Positions 27,341 through 36,457 are shown, numbered from the stretch's first letter. The stretch: 64,000 bases of DNA from an uncultured Tessaracoccus sp. (GCF_947286155.1 NZ_CAMYPD010000007.1:13913-77912); one strand, 5' to 3'. Notes: generated from the letters alone by a model not told the origin. A program made the numbers and translations.

Positions 27341-27997
27341 ATGTTCAGCACGAGCCCGAAGCCCATGGACTCGCTCATTGCGTTGAGCCCCGTCATTCCC
27401 GTCGTCAAGGTCCCCAGCGCCGACGCTGCGGTCGAGGTGGCCCGTGCGTTGCTGCGCGGTGGGGTACGCATCATCGAGCTGACGCTCCGCACTCCGGCCG
27501 GCATGGACGCCATTCGTGCCATCGCAAGCGACGTGCCCGAGATGGCCGTCGGTGCAGGTACCGTCACCAAGCCGGAACAGGTGAATGGTGCACTCGATGC
27601 GGGCGCGCAGTTCATCGTCACCCCCGGCGCGCCTGCAGAACTCGTCCGCGCCGTGCACGCGACGGGTGCCCCCGCGCTGCTCGGCGCAGGCACGGTCTCA
27701 GAGATGATGGCGCTCGCCAACGCTGGGTGGAAGACACTCAAGTTCTTCCCGGCAGAGGCCGCTGGCGGGACGAAGTACCTGTCGAGCGTGCGTGGCCCGC
27801 TCCCGGACATCCAGTTCTGCCCCACCGGCGGAATCAATCTGAAGAACGCTCCCGACTATCTGGCGCTGCCCAACGTGCCGTGTGTCGGCGGCTCCTGGCT
27901 CACCCCGGACGCAGCCATCCAGGCCGGTGACTGGGGCGTGATCGAGGGGCTCGCCGCCGACATGATGGCCGTGCTGGCGCCGAGGGCCAACGCCTGA
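27341..27997 (+). CDS. KDPG/KHG aldolase-like protein
   Basis: A 218-residue class I aldolase: VIPVVKVPSADAAVEVARAL, GGVRIIELTLRTPAG with the catalytic Glu, VGAGTVTKPEQV, FIVTPGAPAELV, the Schiff-base Lys in LKFFPAEAAGG, and FCPTGGIN. The family cleaves 2-keto-3-deoxy-6-phosphogluconate or 2-keto-4-hydroxyglutarate to pyruvate and an aldehyde. ATG 27341 has GGAGA 5 bases upstream, while an in-frame ATG at 27329 would include that site. It is the last gene of the operon starting at 24775. No sugar acid dehydratase gene is visible in the locus, so the substrate must arise elsewhere or in an unusual way. Confidence 0.88.
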   Translation: MFSTSPKPMDSLIALSPVIPVVKVPSADAAVEVARALLRGGVRIIELTLRTPAGMDAIRAIASDVPEMAVGAGTVTKPEQVNGALDAGAQFIVTPGAPAELVRAVHATGAPALLGAGTVSEMMALANAGWKTLKFFPAEAAGGTKYLSSVRGPLPDIQFCPTGGINLKNAPDYLALPNVPCVGGSWLTPDAAIQAGDWGVIEGLAADMMAVLAPRANA

Positions 27998-28005
27998 GCG
28001 AAGCG

Positions 28006-28059
28006 GCACCGTGCCTAGTGGTTGCGCAGTGCAGGCTGCGCAACCACTAGGCACGGTGC
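28006..28059. terminator. Perfect 23-bp hairpin between the aldolase and rpiR genes
   Basis: A 23-bp perfect stem beginning GCACCGTGCCTAGTGGTTGC with an 8-base loop starts 9 bases after the aldolase stop. No T run follows, but the strength and position support a terminator. Confidence 0.75.
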
Positions 28060-28112
28060 AGTACGATGCCGGTAGCCGATGCGCAAAGGCGCGCCAACCA
28101 CGAGGAGATGAC

Positions 28113-29018
28113 ATGAACGACACCGCAACGTCCGGACAGCGCGGTGTCGTGCCACTCATGGAACGAGTGCGAGCCGCCATCCCTGAGCTGCGCAACTCGG
28201 AGAAGAAGGTCGCGACCCTCGTCCTCGAGAAGCCCGAGACGGTCGTCTCCGGCACCATGGCCTCCGTCGCGGAGGCCGCCGGCGTCTCGGAACCAACCGT
28301 GATGCGGTTTGCGCTGCGGCTGTGCTACGACGGGTTCCAGGCGTTCAAGTTCGAACTCACCCAAGTGCTTGCGCTCGGCGTACCGATGACGTTTTCCGGT
28401 ATCCAGCAAGGCGACTCTGTCGGCGTGATGACCAAGAAGGTCTTCGACCACAGCATCAGCAGCTTGGCGTTGGCGCGCCGCACGCACTCGGAGCAGGCCA
28501 TTGAGCGAGCCGTGGAGTGCATGGCCGCAGCCGACAGCCTCACCTTCATCGGCTTCGGTGCTTCGGGTATCATCGCGCAGGATGCCGAGCAGAAGAGCGG
28601 CCTGTTCGGCGTGCCGTGCGCTGCGCCCCAGGACGCCCATCAGCAGATCATGGCTGCGTCGATGGCGCGCCCCGGCGCGGTGTTCTTCGTGATCTCCAAC
28701 ACCGGTACCTCCGCCACCGTGCGCGAAGTCGCCCAGCTCGCACGTCGCAACGGCGCCACGGTGATTGGCCTTATGGGCGATCAGACGCCCTTGGCCGAAG
28801 ACTGTGACATCGTGCTCATCTCCAAGACCTATGAGGACACCCAGCTCTTCACCCCCATGGTGAGTCGCCTCGCCGGGCTGGTCATGATCGACGTGCTGGC
28901 CACTGCCGTGGCCGCCAAGCGCGGCTCGGATCACCTTGATCGCCTTCGCGCCATGAAGCGCCATCTGGCCGACTTCCGCGTCGGGAAGTCCGCCCACCCC
29001 CACCCCCCGCACCCGTAG
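28113..29018 (+). CDS. MurR/RpiR-family transcriptional regulator
   Basis: ATG 28113 has GAGGAGA upstream. Residues about 20-90 are the RpiR helix-turn-helix (VSGTMASVAEAAGVSEPTVMRFALRLCYDGF). The C-terminal half is a SIS domain that senses a sugar phosphate (FIGFGASGIIAQDAEQK and VFFVISNTGTSATVREVAQLA). The 301-residue length is normal. It lies in the middle of the sugar locus, without a copy of the GTAGTNNNACTAC palindrome in its own upstream region. It may control the locus, but the palindrome looks more like a FadR-type GntR site than known RpiR sites, so the link is open. Confidence 0.9.
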   Translation: MNDTATSGQRGVVPLMERVRAAIPELRNSEKKVATLVLEKPETVVSGTMASVAEAAGVSEPTVMRFALRLCYDGFQAFKFELTQVLALGVPMTFSGIQQGDSVGVMTKKVFDHSISSLALARRTHSEQAIERAVECMAAADSLTFIGFGASGIIAQDAEQKSGLFGVPCAAPQDAHQQIMAASMARPGAVFFVISNTGTSATVREVAQLARRNGATVIGLMGDQTPLAEDCDIVLISKTYEDTQLFTPMVSRLAGLVMIDVLATAVAAKRGSDHLDRLRAMKRHLADFRVGKSAHPHPPHP

Positions 29019-29093
29019 CACTCGAGCCATCACGGTTGCCGCCCACTCCAGGCCCATTCATGGGCCCTGTTGACGATGCGCCGAATCAAAGTG

Positions 29094-29106
29094 GTAGTAT
29101 CACTAC
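29094..29106. promoter_or_regulatory. Operator copy 4 (GTAGTNNNACTAC) over the kinase operon promoter
   Basis: GTAGTATCACTAC lies 158 bases before the kinase start. A TTGACG at 29070-29075 and TAGTAT at 29095-29100 (19-base spacing) make a plausible promoter whose -10 is inside the operator. A small hairpin at 29051-29066 may end the rpiR transcript. Confidence 0.75.
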
Positions 29107-29264
29107 AACAAGGCAGGGTGGCCTGACGGACTGCGCGACGTCCCACCTGTAGGAAGCAGCGCGATGGAGCAACGATGCAGCTGGTTCAGGAGTGGTTCCT
29201 CCGGGTCTGATGACTCGGCCATGGACTCGATCAATTGTGCAACACCGGTGTTGGAGTAGGGACA

Positions 29265-30779
29265 ATGCAGCGATACATCATCGCCCATGATCTGGGCACC
29301 TCGGGAAACAAGGCGACCTTGTTCTCCACCGATGGCGCGCTCGTGGCCAGCAGGACCGTCGGATACCCCACCTTCTACCAAGGCGACAACCGCGTCGAGC
29401 AGGATGCGAACGACTGGTGGACTGCCGTGAAGGACTCGACCACGGAGTTGATGGCCGCCTGCCAGATCGACCCGGCTGCCGTCGTGGCCATCAGCTTCAG
29501 TGGCCAGATGATGGGTTGCCTCTGCGTCGATGCGCAGGGCCAGCCCCTGCGCAACTCGATCATCTGGGCTGACCAACGCTCCGAGGAACAGAGCGCCGAG
29601 CTGGGGGATGCCATCCCCTTGGAGGAGTTCTACCGGATCGTCGGCCACCGGAACACCCCGTCCTATGGCATCCAGAAGCTCATGTGGATCCGCGACCACG
29701 AGCCGGAGACGTTCGAGCGGACCCACAAGGTGCTCAACGCCAAGGACTACGTGATCTACAAGCTCACCGGAGCGTTTGTGACGGACCACTCCGACGCCAA
29801 CTCGATGGGCTGCTTCGACATCACCTCTCGGCAGTGGTCGACCCGGATCCTCGATGCTGCCGGCATCGACGTCGATCTGTTCCCCGACGCCATGCCCTCG
29901 ACTCACGTCGCCGGGACCGTGCTCCCCGCGGTCTGCGACGAGCTGGGCCTGCACCCCGCCACCAAGGTGGTTGTCGGTGCTGGGGACGGCGTTACCGCCA
30001 ACATCGGCGCGGGCGCGGTCGAACATGGGCAGGCGTACTGCTGCCTCGGCACGTCGGCGTGGATCACCGCGACGGCGGACCAGCCGGTGTTCGACCCCGA
30101 GATGCGCACGGTGACGTGGGCGCACGCGATCCCCGGCAAGTACGCGCCCAATGGCACCATGCAGTACGCAGGCGGCTCGCTAGCTTGGTCCAAGCAAGCA
30201 CTCTGCAATGCGGCGCTGCTGGGCCACGAGCCTGCGGATGGGGTCTACGACCGCATCAACGAGCTCATCGAGGCCAGCCCGGCCGGCGCCAACGGTGCCA
30301 TCTTCCTGCCCTACCTGCTCGGCGAACGAGCCCCCCGTTGGGATGTGCATTCGCGAGGCAGCCTCTTGGGTATCGAACCGAATACCTCGGCTGGCGACAT
30401 CTTCCGGGCGGTCATGGAGGGCGTCATCTTCAATCTTGCGATCGGATTCGACATCCTGGCCGCTGACCTCCCCCTGACCGAGCTCACCATGGTGGGCGGC
30501 GGATCGAAGTCGGTGCCGTGGCAGCACATCGTCGCCGACGTTCTCGGCATCACCATCAGGGTCCCGCGGTTGCTGGAGGAAGCCGGTTCGATGGGCGCCG
30601 CCATCATCGCCGGCGTCGGTGCTGGAGTCTTCGAGGACTTCAGCGTGATCGACCGCTTCATCGACATCGAAACGACGCTCGGGCCGGACGCGGGCAATGC
30701 CGACACCTACCGTCGCGCCCGCGAGCGGTTTGACGACTTCTACCACGCGCTGCGACCGGTCTACGCACAGCACGCTTGA
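29265..30779 (+). CDS. FGGY-family carbohydrate kinase, xylulokinase-like
   Basis: A 504-residue FGGY kinase: the N-terminal IIAHDLGTSGNKATLFS phosphate loop, SFSGQMMGC, IIWADQRSEEQ, VVVGAGDGVTANIGAGAVEHG, and the C-terminal GERAPRWDVHSRGSLLG and TMVGGGSKSVPWQHIVADVLG typical of xylulokinases. It transfers the gamma phosphate of ATP to a ketopentose, tetrulose or polyol. ATG 29265 follows GGAGTAGGG. It begins the operon that continues through the second SDR and, after a gap, the intact transporter. The isomerase at 18025 and the SDRs could supply its ketose substrate. Confidence 0.9.
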   Translation: MQRYIIAHDLGTSGNKATLFSTDGALVASRTVGYPTFYQGDNRVEQDANDWWTAVKDSTTELMAACQIDPAAVVAISFSGQMMGCLCVDAQGQPLRNSIIWADQRSEEQSAELGDAIPLEEFYRIVGHRNTPSYGIQKLMWIRDHEPETFERTHKVLNAKDYVIYKLTGAFVTDHSDANSMGCFDITSRQWSTRILDAAGIDVDLFPDAMPSTHVAGTVLPAVCDELGLHPATKVVVGAGDGVTANIGAGAVEHGQAYCCLGTSAWITATADQPVFDPEMRTVTWAHAIPGKYAPNGTMQYAGGSLAWSKQALCNAALLGHEPADGVYDRINELIEASPAGANGAIFLPYLLGERAPRWDVHSRGSLLGIEPNTSAGDIFRAVMEGVIFNLAIGFDILAADLPLTELTMVGGGSKSVPWQHIVADVLGITIRVPRLLEEAGSMGAAIIAGVGAGVFEDFSVIDRFIDIETTLGPDAGNADTYRRARERFDDFYHALRPVYAQHA

Positions 30780-30837
30780 CGGACAAACGCCCCGACGACA
30801 CACGAGCCGTCTCAGGCAAGACACAGAAGGAATACAC

Positions 30838-31608
30838 ATGTTGGAAGAGCTCTTCTCGTTGCAGGGCAAGCGAGCCCTCATCACCGGCTCGGCTCGTGGC
30901 ATCGGCCGGGCAGTTGCCGAGGTCCTTGGCAAGGCCGGGGCAGACCTCGTCTTGTTCGACATCCAAGGTGATGCCGTACAGGCCACTGCAAAGGAATTGA
31001 CAGCAAGCACGGGCAAGGACGTCGTCGCTCGTGAGGTCGACGTGACCGACCCTGCAGCCGTGACCGCCGCACTCGACTCCGTGTGGGAGGACGATCGCCC
31101 CATCACCCTGCTGCACAACAACGCCGGTATCGTCCTGCAGAAGCCGGTGATCGATCTCGAGCCCGAGGAGTGGCGGCGTGTCATCGACGTCAACCTCCAC
31201 GGTGTGTTCAACGTCGCCCAAGCCTTCGGCCGCAAGTTGATCAAGGGCAGACTCAAGGGGTCGATCGTCAACACGGGTTCCATGTCCGCGATCATCGTCA
31301 ACTACCCGCAGCTGCAGGCCTCATACAACACGTCCAAGGCCGGTGTCGTGCACCTGACCAAGAGCCTCGCCTACGAGTGGGCCGAATACGGCATCCGGGT
31401 GAACTGCATCAGCCCCGGCTACATCTTCACCGAGCTCACGTCGTTCGTCCGTGAGGATTGGCGCGACAAGTGGGCGGATTGGACGCCGATGAAGCGTCTG
31501 GGACGTCCCGAGGAACTCGCCAGTGGCGTCCTTTACCTGCTCTCCGACTCCGCCAGCTTCACCACGGGCGCTGAGCTCGTGATCGACGGTGGCTTCACCA
31601 TCGTCTGA
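30838..31608 (+). CDS. SDR-family oxidoreductase (second copy)
   Basis: A 256-residue classical SDR: TGSARGIG, Asp in VLFDIQGD at the end of the second strand, which favours NAD, NNAGI, the catalytic Ser in TGSMSA, and YNTSK, ending VIDGGFTIV. It shares motif spacing and the MSAIIVN segment with the SDR at 19069, whose cofactor loop instead looks NADP-like. ATG 30838 has AGAAGGAA upstream and follows the kinase stop by 58 bases. A polyol or sugar dehydrogenase feeding the kinase or its product is the likely role. Confidence 0.88.
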   Translation: MLEELFSLQGKRALITGSARGIGRAVAEVLGKAGADLVLFDIQGDAVQATAKELTASTGKDVVAREVDVTDPAAVTAALDSVWEDDRPITLLHNNAGIVLQKPVIDLEPEEWRRVIDVNLHGVFNVAQAFGRKLIKGRLKGSIVNTGSMSAIIVNYPQLQASYNTSKAGVVHLTKSLAYEWAEYGIRVNCISPGYIFTELTSFVREDWRDKWADWTPMKRLGRPEELASGVLYLLSDSASFTTGAELVIDGGFTIV

Positions 31609-31776
31609 CCCAAGATTCAGCCGAGCCAGCCAGTGCTGGTCCCGGCAAAGAACAACCGCGGTGGCTGCCGGCCACCGCCACATATGGGGATCGGCACCGA
31701 TGCCGCTCCCGACCAACGATCCACTGACCCGTACCCGCATGGAGTGGCTACGGCCGACAAATGACAAGGAAGCACA

Positions 31777-32850
31777 ATGTCAATCAAGTCAAAGGCACTC
31801 AAGGTCATCACTCTGACCGCGGTCAGCGCCATCGCTCTCACCGGTTGCGGCGACGGAGGCGACAAGGCCGGTGGCGACAAGGCCGGCGAGAAGATCTCCG
31901 TCGGCTTCGCGCTCAAGGTCCAGGACTCCCCGTACTTCATCTCGCTCGCAGAGAACGTGACCAAGTTCTCGGAGGCGAACGGCTGGGAGCTCACGATTCT
32001 CGACGCCAACGGCGATACCGCCAAGGAAGCCGAGAATATGGAGACCTTCATCGCCCAGGGCAAGGACCTTATCTTCGTCGACTCGGTCGAGCCCGACGCC
32101 ATCGTGCCCAGCATCAACAAGGCTCATGAAGCCGGCATCCCGGTCATCAACCTCGACTCCGGTGTGGGCGAGGAAGCTCAGGACATCACCACCGTGTACT
32201 CCGACAACAAGGGGAACGGCCGTCTCGTCGGGCTCGCCTACGCGAAGCACGTCGGTGACAAGCAGATCAAGTCCGTGATCCTCAGCGGCATGCAGGGCAA
32301 CGTCGCTGGCCTCGAGCGTCGTACCGGCCTCTTCGCCGGCATCATCGAGGGCAAGACCGGCCTGAGCGCCGAGGAGGCCTGGAAGAAGGCTGAGGAGTTC
32401 GAGCAGGAGCTCACCTCGAAGGGCAAGGCCTCCAACGCCGACGCGAAGTTCAGCGTCGTCGGTCAGGGCTGGGGCTCGTGGACCGAGGCCGACGGCCTGG
32501 CCGCTGCCGAGGACCTCATCACCGCGAACCCCGATTTGACCGCCGTGCTCGGTGAGAACGATCAGATGCTGTTCGGCGCCATGACTGCGCTTGCGAACTC
32601 CGGTCTCGACAAGGTCGAACTCGTCGCCGCTGCCGATGGTGCCCACCGTGCCATGGACCTCATCAAGGAGGACAAGTACTTCGGCACCGGCCTGAACAGC
32701 CCGTCGCTCGTCGCTGAGAAGGGCGTCGAGATCGCCAAGGAGATCCTGGTCGATGGCAAGGACCCGGAGAGCTACGACCGGATCACGCTGACCGAGCCCG
32801 TTGCCGTCGTGAAGGACAACGTCGACAAGTACTACGAGTTCGGCTTCTGA
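31777..32850 (+). CDS. Sugar ABC transporter substrate-binding lipoprotein (intact)
   Basis: A signal peptide ends in lipobox ALTGC, followed by a Gly/Asp/Lys linker and a ribose-type periplasmic-binding fold (ISVGFALKVQDSPYFISLAENV, IFVDSVEPDAIVPSINKAHEAGIPVINLDSG, TAVLGENDQMLFGAMTAL). ATG 31777 has AAGGAAG upstream. It is preceded by 168 bases without a gene and followed by a hairpin before the ATPase gene, so the binding protein is probably made in excess over the membrane parts. It is the intact counterpart of the broken binding protein at 19917, but the two differ enough in sequence that they need not bind the same sugar. Confidence 0.92.
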   Translation: MSIKSKALKVITLTAVSAIALTGCGDGGDKAGGDKAGEKISVGFALKVQDSPYFISLAENVTKFSEANGWELTILDANGDTAKEAENMETFIAQGKDLIFVDSVEPDAIVPSINKAHEAGIPVINLDSGVGEEAQDITTVYSDNKGNGRLVGLAYAKHVGDKQIKSVILSGMQGNVAGLERRTGLFAGIIEGKTGLSAEEAWKKAEEFEQELTSKGKASNADAKFSVVGQGWGSWTEADGLAAAEDLITANPDLTAVLGENDQMLFGAMTALANSGLDKVELVAAADGAHRAMDLIKEDKYFGTGLNSPSLVAEKGVEIAKEILVDGKDPESYDRITLTEPVAVVKDNVDKYYEFGF

Positions 32851-32857
32851 CCGCGCG

Positions 32858-32888
32858 GGTGGGCCCGCCACTGAGTGACGGGCCCACC
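32858..32888 (+). terminator. Intercistronic hairpin after the binding-protein gene
   Basis: A 10-bp perfect stem (GGTGGGCCCG with CGGGCCCACC) and 11-base loop lie 8 bases after the stop. There is no T tract. Partial termination or mRNA stabilisation is the usual role at this place in ABC operons. Confidence 0.65.
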
Positions 32889-32931
32889 CCACATTCCCCC
32901 CAGAGCAACCACGAAGTGAAGTGAGGTCAAC

Positions 32932-34416
32932 GTGACCGAGGACTCGATCATCCAGATGCGCAACATCTCCAAGCGATTTGGCGGTGTGCATGCGCTCAAG
33001 GACGTGTCACTCGACGTGCGTCGCGGCGAGGTCCACGCACTCATCGGCGAGAACGGCGCTGGCAAGTCCACGCTCATGAAGATCCTCGCGGGCGCTTACA
33101 TGAAGGATTCGGGAACGATCACCATCGACGGTGAGCAGGTCGAGCCCAGCTCGCCTCGCGATATCCTCGATCGTGGCGTCTCCGTGATCTACCAGGAGTT
33201 CATGCTCGCTCCAGATCTCACCGTCGCCGAGAACATCTTCATCGACACGCTGGGCTCGAAGAAGAGCATCTTCATCAACTGGCGGGAACTCAACCGTCAG
33301 GCAGCCGAGCAGCTCGAGCGGCTCGGTTTCGGGCAGATCCGCCCCACCACCACCGTCCGTGATCTCAGCGTCGGCTACCAGCAGATCGTCGAGATCTCCA
33401 AGTCCATCGCCCGCAACTCCAAGATCATCGTCTTCGACGAGCCCACGGCCGTGCTGACGCACAACGAGACCCAGGTGCTCCTCGAACTCATCAGGAAGCT
33501 GCGCGACGAGGGCGTCACCATCCTCTACATCTCGCACCGTCTCGAGGAGCTGTTCGCGATCGCGGACCGCATCACCGTCCTCAAGGACGGTGCCTACGTC
33601 GACACCGTCAACGTCGACGACATCACGCAAGCCCAACTCGTGAAACTGATGGTTGGGCGCGACATCATGCAGATGTTCCCCGAACGGCATGCGGAGATCG
33701 GCGATGAACTGCTCAAGGTTGAAGGTCTGTGCGCTGGTGATCGCATCCACGACGTAAGCTTCAACGTGCGACGCGGGGAAGTCGTCGGCTTCAGCGGCCT
33801 CGTCGGTTCCGGCCGCACGGAGACGATGCGCGCCCTGTTCGGCGCGGATAGGCGTACCGGCGGCACCGTGATCTGGAAGGGCAAGGAAATCGCGCCCAAG
33901 AACCCCCGCGCAGCCATCCGAATGGGCATCGGCCTCTTGCCGGAGGATCGGAAGTCCCAAGGGCTGGTGCTGCCCGAACCCATCCGTATCAACTCGACGC
34001 TGGTGTCGCAGGTGGGCGATGGGTTCATCAATGCCAAGAAGGAGCGGGCGTTCGTCACCGAACTGCTCGACAGCCTGACCACCAAGTACGGCAAGGTCGA
34101 CGACCCGGTCAACAGCCTCAGCGGTGGCAACCAGCAGAAGGTCTCCCTCGCCAAGTGGCTCGCTGTCGACACCGAGCTCATCATCCTCGACGAGCCCACC
34201 CGCGGCGTTGACGTCGGGGCAAAGGTGGAGATCTATCGCCTCATCAACCAGCTGGCGGAGGCGGGCGTCGGGGTCATCGTGATCTCGTCGGAAATGATCG
34301 AGATCATCGGCATCTGCGATCGGACGATCGTCATGCGGGATGGCGCGATCGCCGGTGAAGTCGCGAAGGAAGACCTCACCGAAGACAACCTCATCAAGCT
34401 TTCTATGGGTGTGTGA
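32932..34416 (+). CDS. Sugar ABC transporter ATPase (intact, two ATPase domains)
   Basis: A 494-residue RbsA/XylG-type protein. The first domain has Walker A GENGAGKST, Q-loop VIYQEFM, signature region LSVGYQQIVEI and Walker B IIVFDEPT. The second has the family's degenerate Walker A (GLVGSGRTE), signature LSGGNQQKVSLAKWL and Walker B LIILDEPTRGVDVGAK, which is fully conserved, unlike the paralogue at 22135. The start codon is GTG 32932, with GTGAGGTC upstream. The stop overlaps the permease start. Confidence 0.93.
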   Translation: MTEDSIIQMRNISKRFGGVHALKDVSLDVRRGEVHALIGENGAGKSTLMKILAGAYMKDSGTITIDGEQVEPSSPRDILDRGVSVIYQEFMLAPDLTVAENIFIDTLGSKKSIFINWRELNRQAAEQLERLGFGQIRPTTTVRDLSVGYQQIVEISKSIARNSKIIVFDEPTAVLTHNETQVLLELIRKLRDEGVTILYISHRLEELFAIADRITVLKDGAYVDTVNVDDITQAQLVKLMVGRDIMQMFPERHAEIGDELLKVEGLCAGDRIHDVSFNVRRGEVVGFSGLVGSGRTETMRALFGADRRTGGTVIWKGKEIAPKNPRAAIRMGIGLLPEDRKSQGLVLPEPIRINSTLVSQVGDGFINAKKERAFVTELLDSLTTKYGKVDDPVNSLSGGNQQKVSLAKWLAVDTELIILDEPTRGVDVGAKVEIYRLINQLAEAGVGVIVISSEMIEIIGICDRTIVMRDGAIAGEVAKEDLTEDNLIKLSMGV

Positions 34417-35387
34417 TCCACATGGCTACAGAGTCTGCAGCACGGTCCTTCAACTGGAAGGGCGCGTTGATTCGCAACAACACGTTCATCATCCTCCTGA
34501 TTTTGGTGATCGTGAGCGCATTCCTTTCGGACAACTTCCTGACCGCGATGAACTTCCGCAACATCCTGTTGCAGCAGGCAGGCCCCATCATGGTGGCCCT
34601 CGGTCTGCTGTTCGTCATCCTCACTGGCGGCATCGACCTCTCGGTCGGGTCCGTGATGGCGGTCGGTGCGACGGTGTCCGCCACCATGATCATGGAGTTC
34701 GGGATGCACTATTCGGTGTCCATCCTCGTGACGCTCTTCATCGGTCTGGCTTTCGGCGTCATGTCCGGTGTGTTCGTGGCCTATTTCGGGATCCAAGGCT
34801 TCGTCGCGACGTTGGCGACCATGACCATCGCGAGAGGCGTGGCCTTCGTCATCACCAACGGCCGGCCGATCAAGGTGACGTCCGGGACCCTGAGCGAGCT
34901 CGTCTCGGCACACCTCTTCTACCCGATCATCTGGATCACCCTCATCGTGATCGTCCTGCTCATGATCGTCCATCGCTTCACCGGCTATGGCCGCAAGGTC
35001 ATCGCCATCGGCAGCAACGAGACCGCTCTCCAGCTCGCTGGCGTGCCCACGAAGCGCTACGTCTTGTCGACGTACGCCCTCTCCGGTGTGCTCGCGGCCA
35101 TGGCCGGCGTCTACGTCGCAGCCCGGTCGTCGACGGGTAGCGCGACGGTGGGTCTCGGACAGGAGCTCGACGCCATCGCCGCCGTCGTCATCGGTGGAGC
35201 GAGCCTTGCCGGTGGTCGTGGCTTCGTCATGAACACCGTCGCCGGCGCGCTCATCCTCGGCCTCATCGGCAACATCATGAACCTCATGGCGGTGCCCTCG
35301 TACCCTCAGGACATCATCAAGGGCGTCATCATCATCGCCGCCGTGCTTCTCCAGGTCATGACCAGCAAGCAAGAACGAACCGTCTAG
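34413..35387 (+). CDS. Sugar ABC transporter permease (intact)
   Basis: A ribose-type permease of about 324 residues with the conserved FVILTGGIDLSVGSVMAVGA segment, FGIQGFVATLATMTIARGVAFV, and DAIAAVVIGGASLAGGRGFVMNTVAGALIL. GTG 34413 overlaps the ATPase stop as GTGA; ATG 34422 is the alternative and gives 321 residues. Only one permease gene is present, so the channel should be a homodimer, unlike the first cassette with its two permeases. Two dehydrogenase genes follow within 90 bases on the same strand and are probably co-transcribed. Confidence 0.92.
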   Translation: MIHMATESAARSFNWKGALIRNNTFIILLILVIVSAFLSDNFLTAMNFRNILLQQAGPIMVALGLLFVILTGGIDLSVGSVMAVGATVSATMIMEFGMHYSVSILVTLFIGLAFGVMSGVFVAYFGIQGFVATLATMTIARGVAFVITNGRPIKVTSGTLSELVSAHLFYPIIWITLIVIVLLMIVHRFTGYGRKVIAIGSNETALQLAGVPTKRYVLSTYALSGVLAAMAGVYVAARSSTGSATVGLGQELDAIAAVVIGGASLAGGRGFVMNTVAGALILGLIGNIMNLMAVPSYPQDIIKGVIIIAAVLLQVMTSKQERTV

Positions 35388-35413
35388 ACCGCCCACATCC
35401 AACAGGAGCAGCA

Positions 35414-36457
35414 ATGAGTCGCACCATGCAGTCACTCGTCGTCCAACCCGACGGCACTCTCGAACTCTGGGATGTCGACGTGCCCAAGCCGCAGCCTTGG
35501 CAGGCACTCGTGCAGATCATCAGCGGTGGTGTCTGCGGCACGGACAACACGTTGGTCCACCAGTGCTTCAAGGGCGTTGACCCCGACCAGTATCCGTTGG
35601 TGATCGGACATGAGTCCGTCGGCCGCGTCGTCGAGGTCGGCGATCAAGTGGTGTCCTACCAGGTGGGCGACGTCGTCATGCTGCCCGTCGTTGGCGAGCC
35701 GGTGGCCAACGACCAAGTACTCGGGTCAGCGTGGGGCGCCTTCAGTGAGTACGGGCTCGTCGACGACGCTGCCGTGCCGGGCGCTGCCGAGGTGGCGCCG
35801 GCGCAGTCCATCGTGCCCGCGGACATCGACCCGGTGCTCGCTCCGGTGATGGTCACCCTCCGTGAGGTGCTGAGCAGCATCCAGGTCAGTGGCCTGCCAC
35901 TCGACGCACCGCTGTGTGTGTACGGCTCGGGGCCGGTCGCCATGACCTTCACCAAGTTGCTGAAGCTGTTGGGTGCCGAGGACGTCACCGTCGTCGTGCG
36001 GAGCCAAGCCAAGGCGGAGCTGATGAGCAGCTTCGGTGCCGATCGCTGCATCGACACGTCCGTCGAGGATCTCGCGGAGGCCATCCGTACTGCTACTCCC
36101 GATGGGCTGGGTGGTGTGGTCGACGCCGTGGGCAAGCCGGAGATCATCAACGAGGCCCTCGGCCTGATCCGTGACCGCGGTGTCGTCTTCGCCTACGGGG
36201 TGCCCAAGAGCAACGCCATGCAGCTCGACTGGAGTGCCGCCCCCTACAACTGGACCCTCAAGTTCCAGCAGATGCCCCGCAAGGACGAAGAAGGTGCCTG
36301 CCACGAACAGGTCATCCAGTGGATCCGCGAGGGGCGCCTGCAGCTCGAGGACTTCGTTTCTGCGGTGGTGCCGATCGCCGACGCCCCCACCTACCTCCAG
36401 CAGCAGTACCTGACCGGAGGCACCCAGAAGAAGATCATTTTCAAGTTCGAGCACTGA
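35414..36457 (+). CDS. Zinc-type medium-chain dehydrogenase (no structural zinc site)
   Basis: A 347-residue MDR protein: catalytic Cys in GGVCGTDN, His-Glu in VIGHESVGRVVEVG, a nucleotide motif VYGSGPVAMTFTKLL and late KFQQMPRK. The four-Cys structural zinc loop is absent; a divergent loop (PVVGEPVANDQVLGSA) occupies its place. Such enzymes oxidise secondary alcohols of sugars or polyols with NAD(P). ATG 35414 has AGGAGCAGC upstream. It lies in the transporter operon, so its substrate is probably the imported compound. Confidence 0.82.
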   Translation: MSRTMQSLVVQPDGTLELWDVDVPKPQPWQALVQIISGGVCGTDNTLVHQCFKGVDPDQYPLVIGHESVGRVVEVGDQVVSYQVGDVVMLPVVGEPVANDQVLGSAWGAFSEYGLVDDAAVPGAAEVAPAQSIVPADIDPVLAPVMVTLREVLSSIQVSGLPLDAPLCVYGSGPVAMTFTKLLKLLGAEDVTVVVRSQAKAELMSSFGADRCIDTSVEDLAEAIRTATPDGLGGVVDAVGKPEIINEALGLIRDRGVVFAYGVPKSNAMQLDWSAAPYNWTLKFQQMPRKDEEGACHEQVIQWIREGRLQLEDFVSAVVPIADAPTYLQQQYLTGGTQKKIIFKFEH

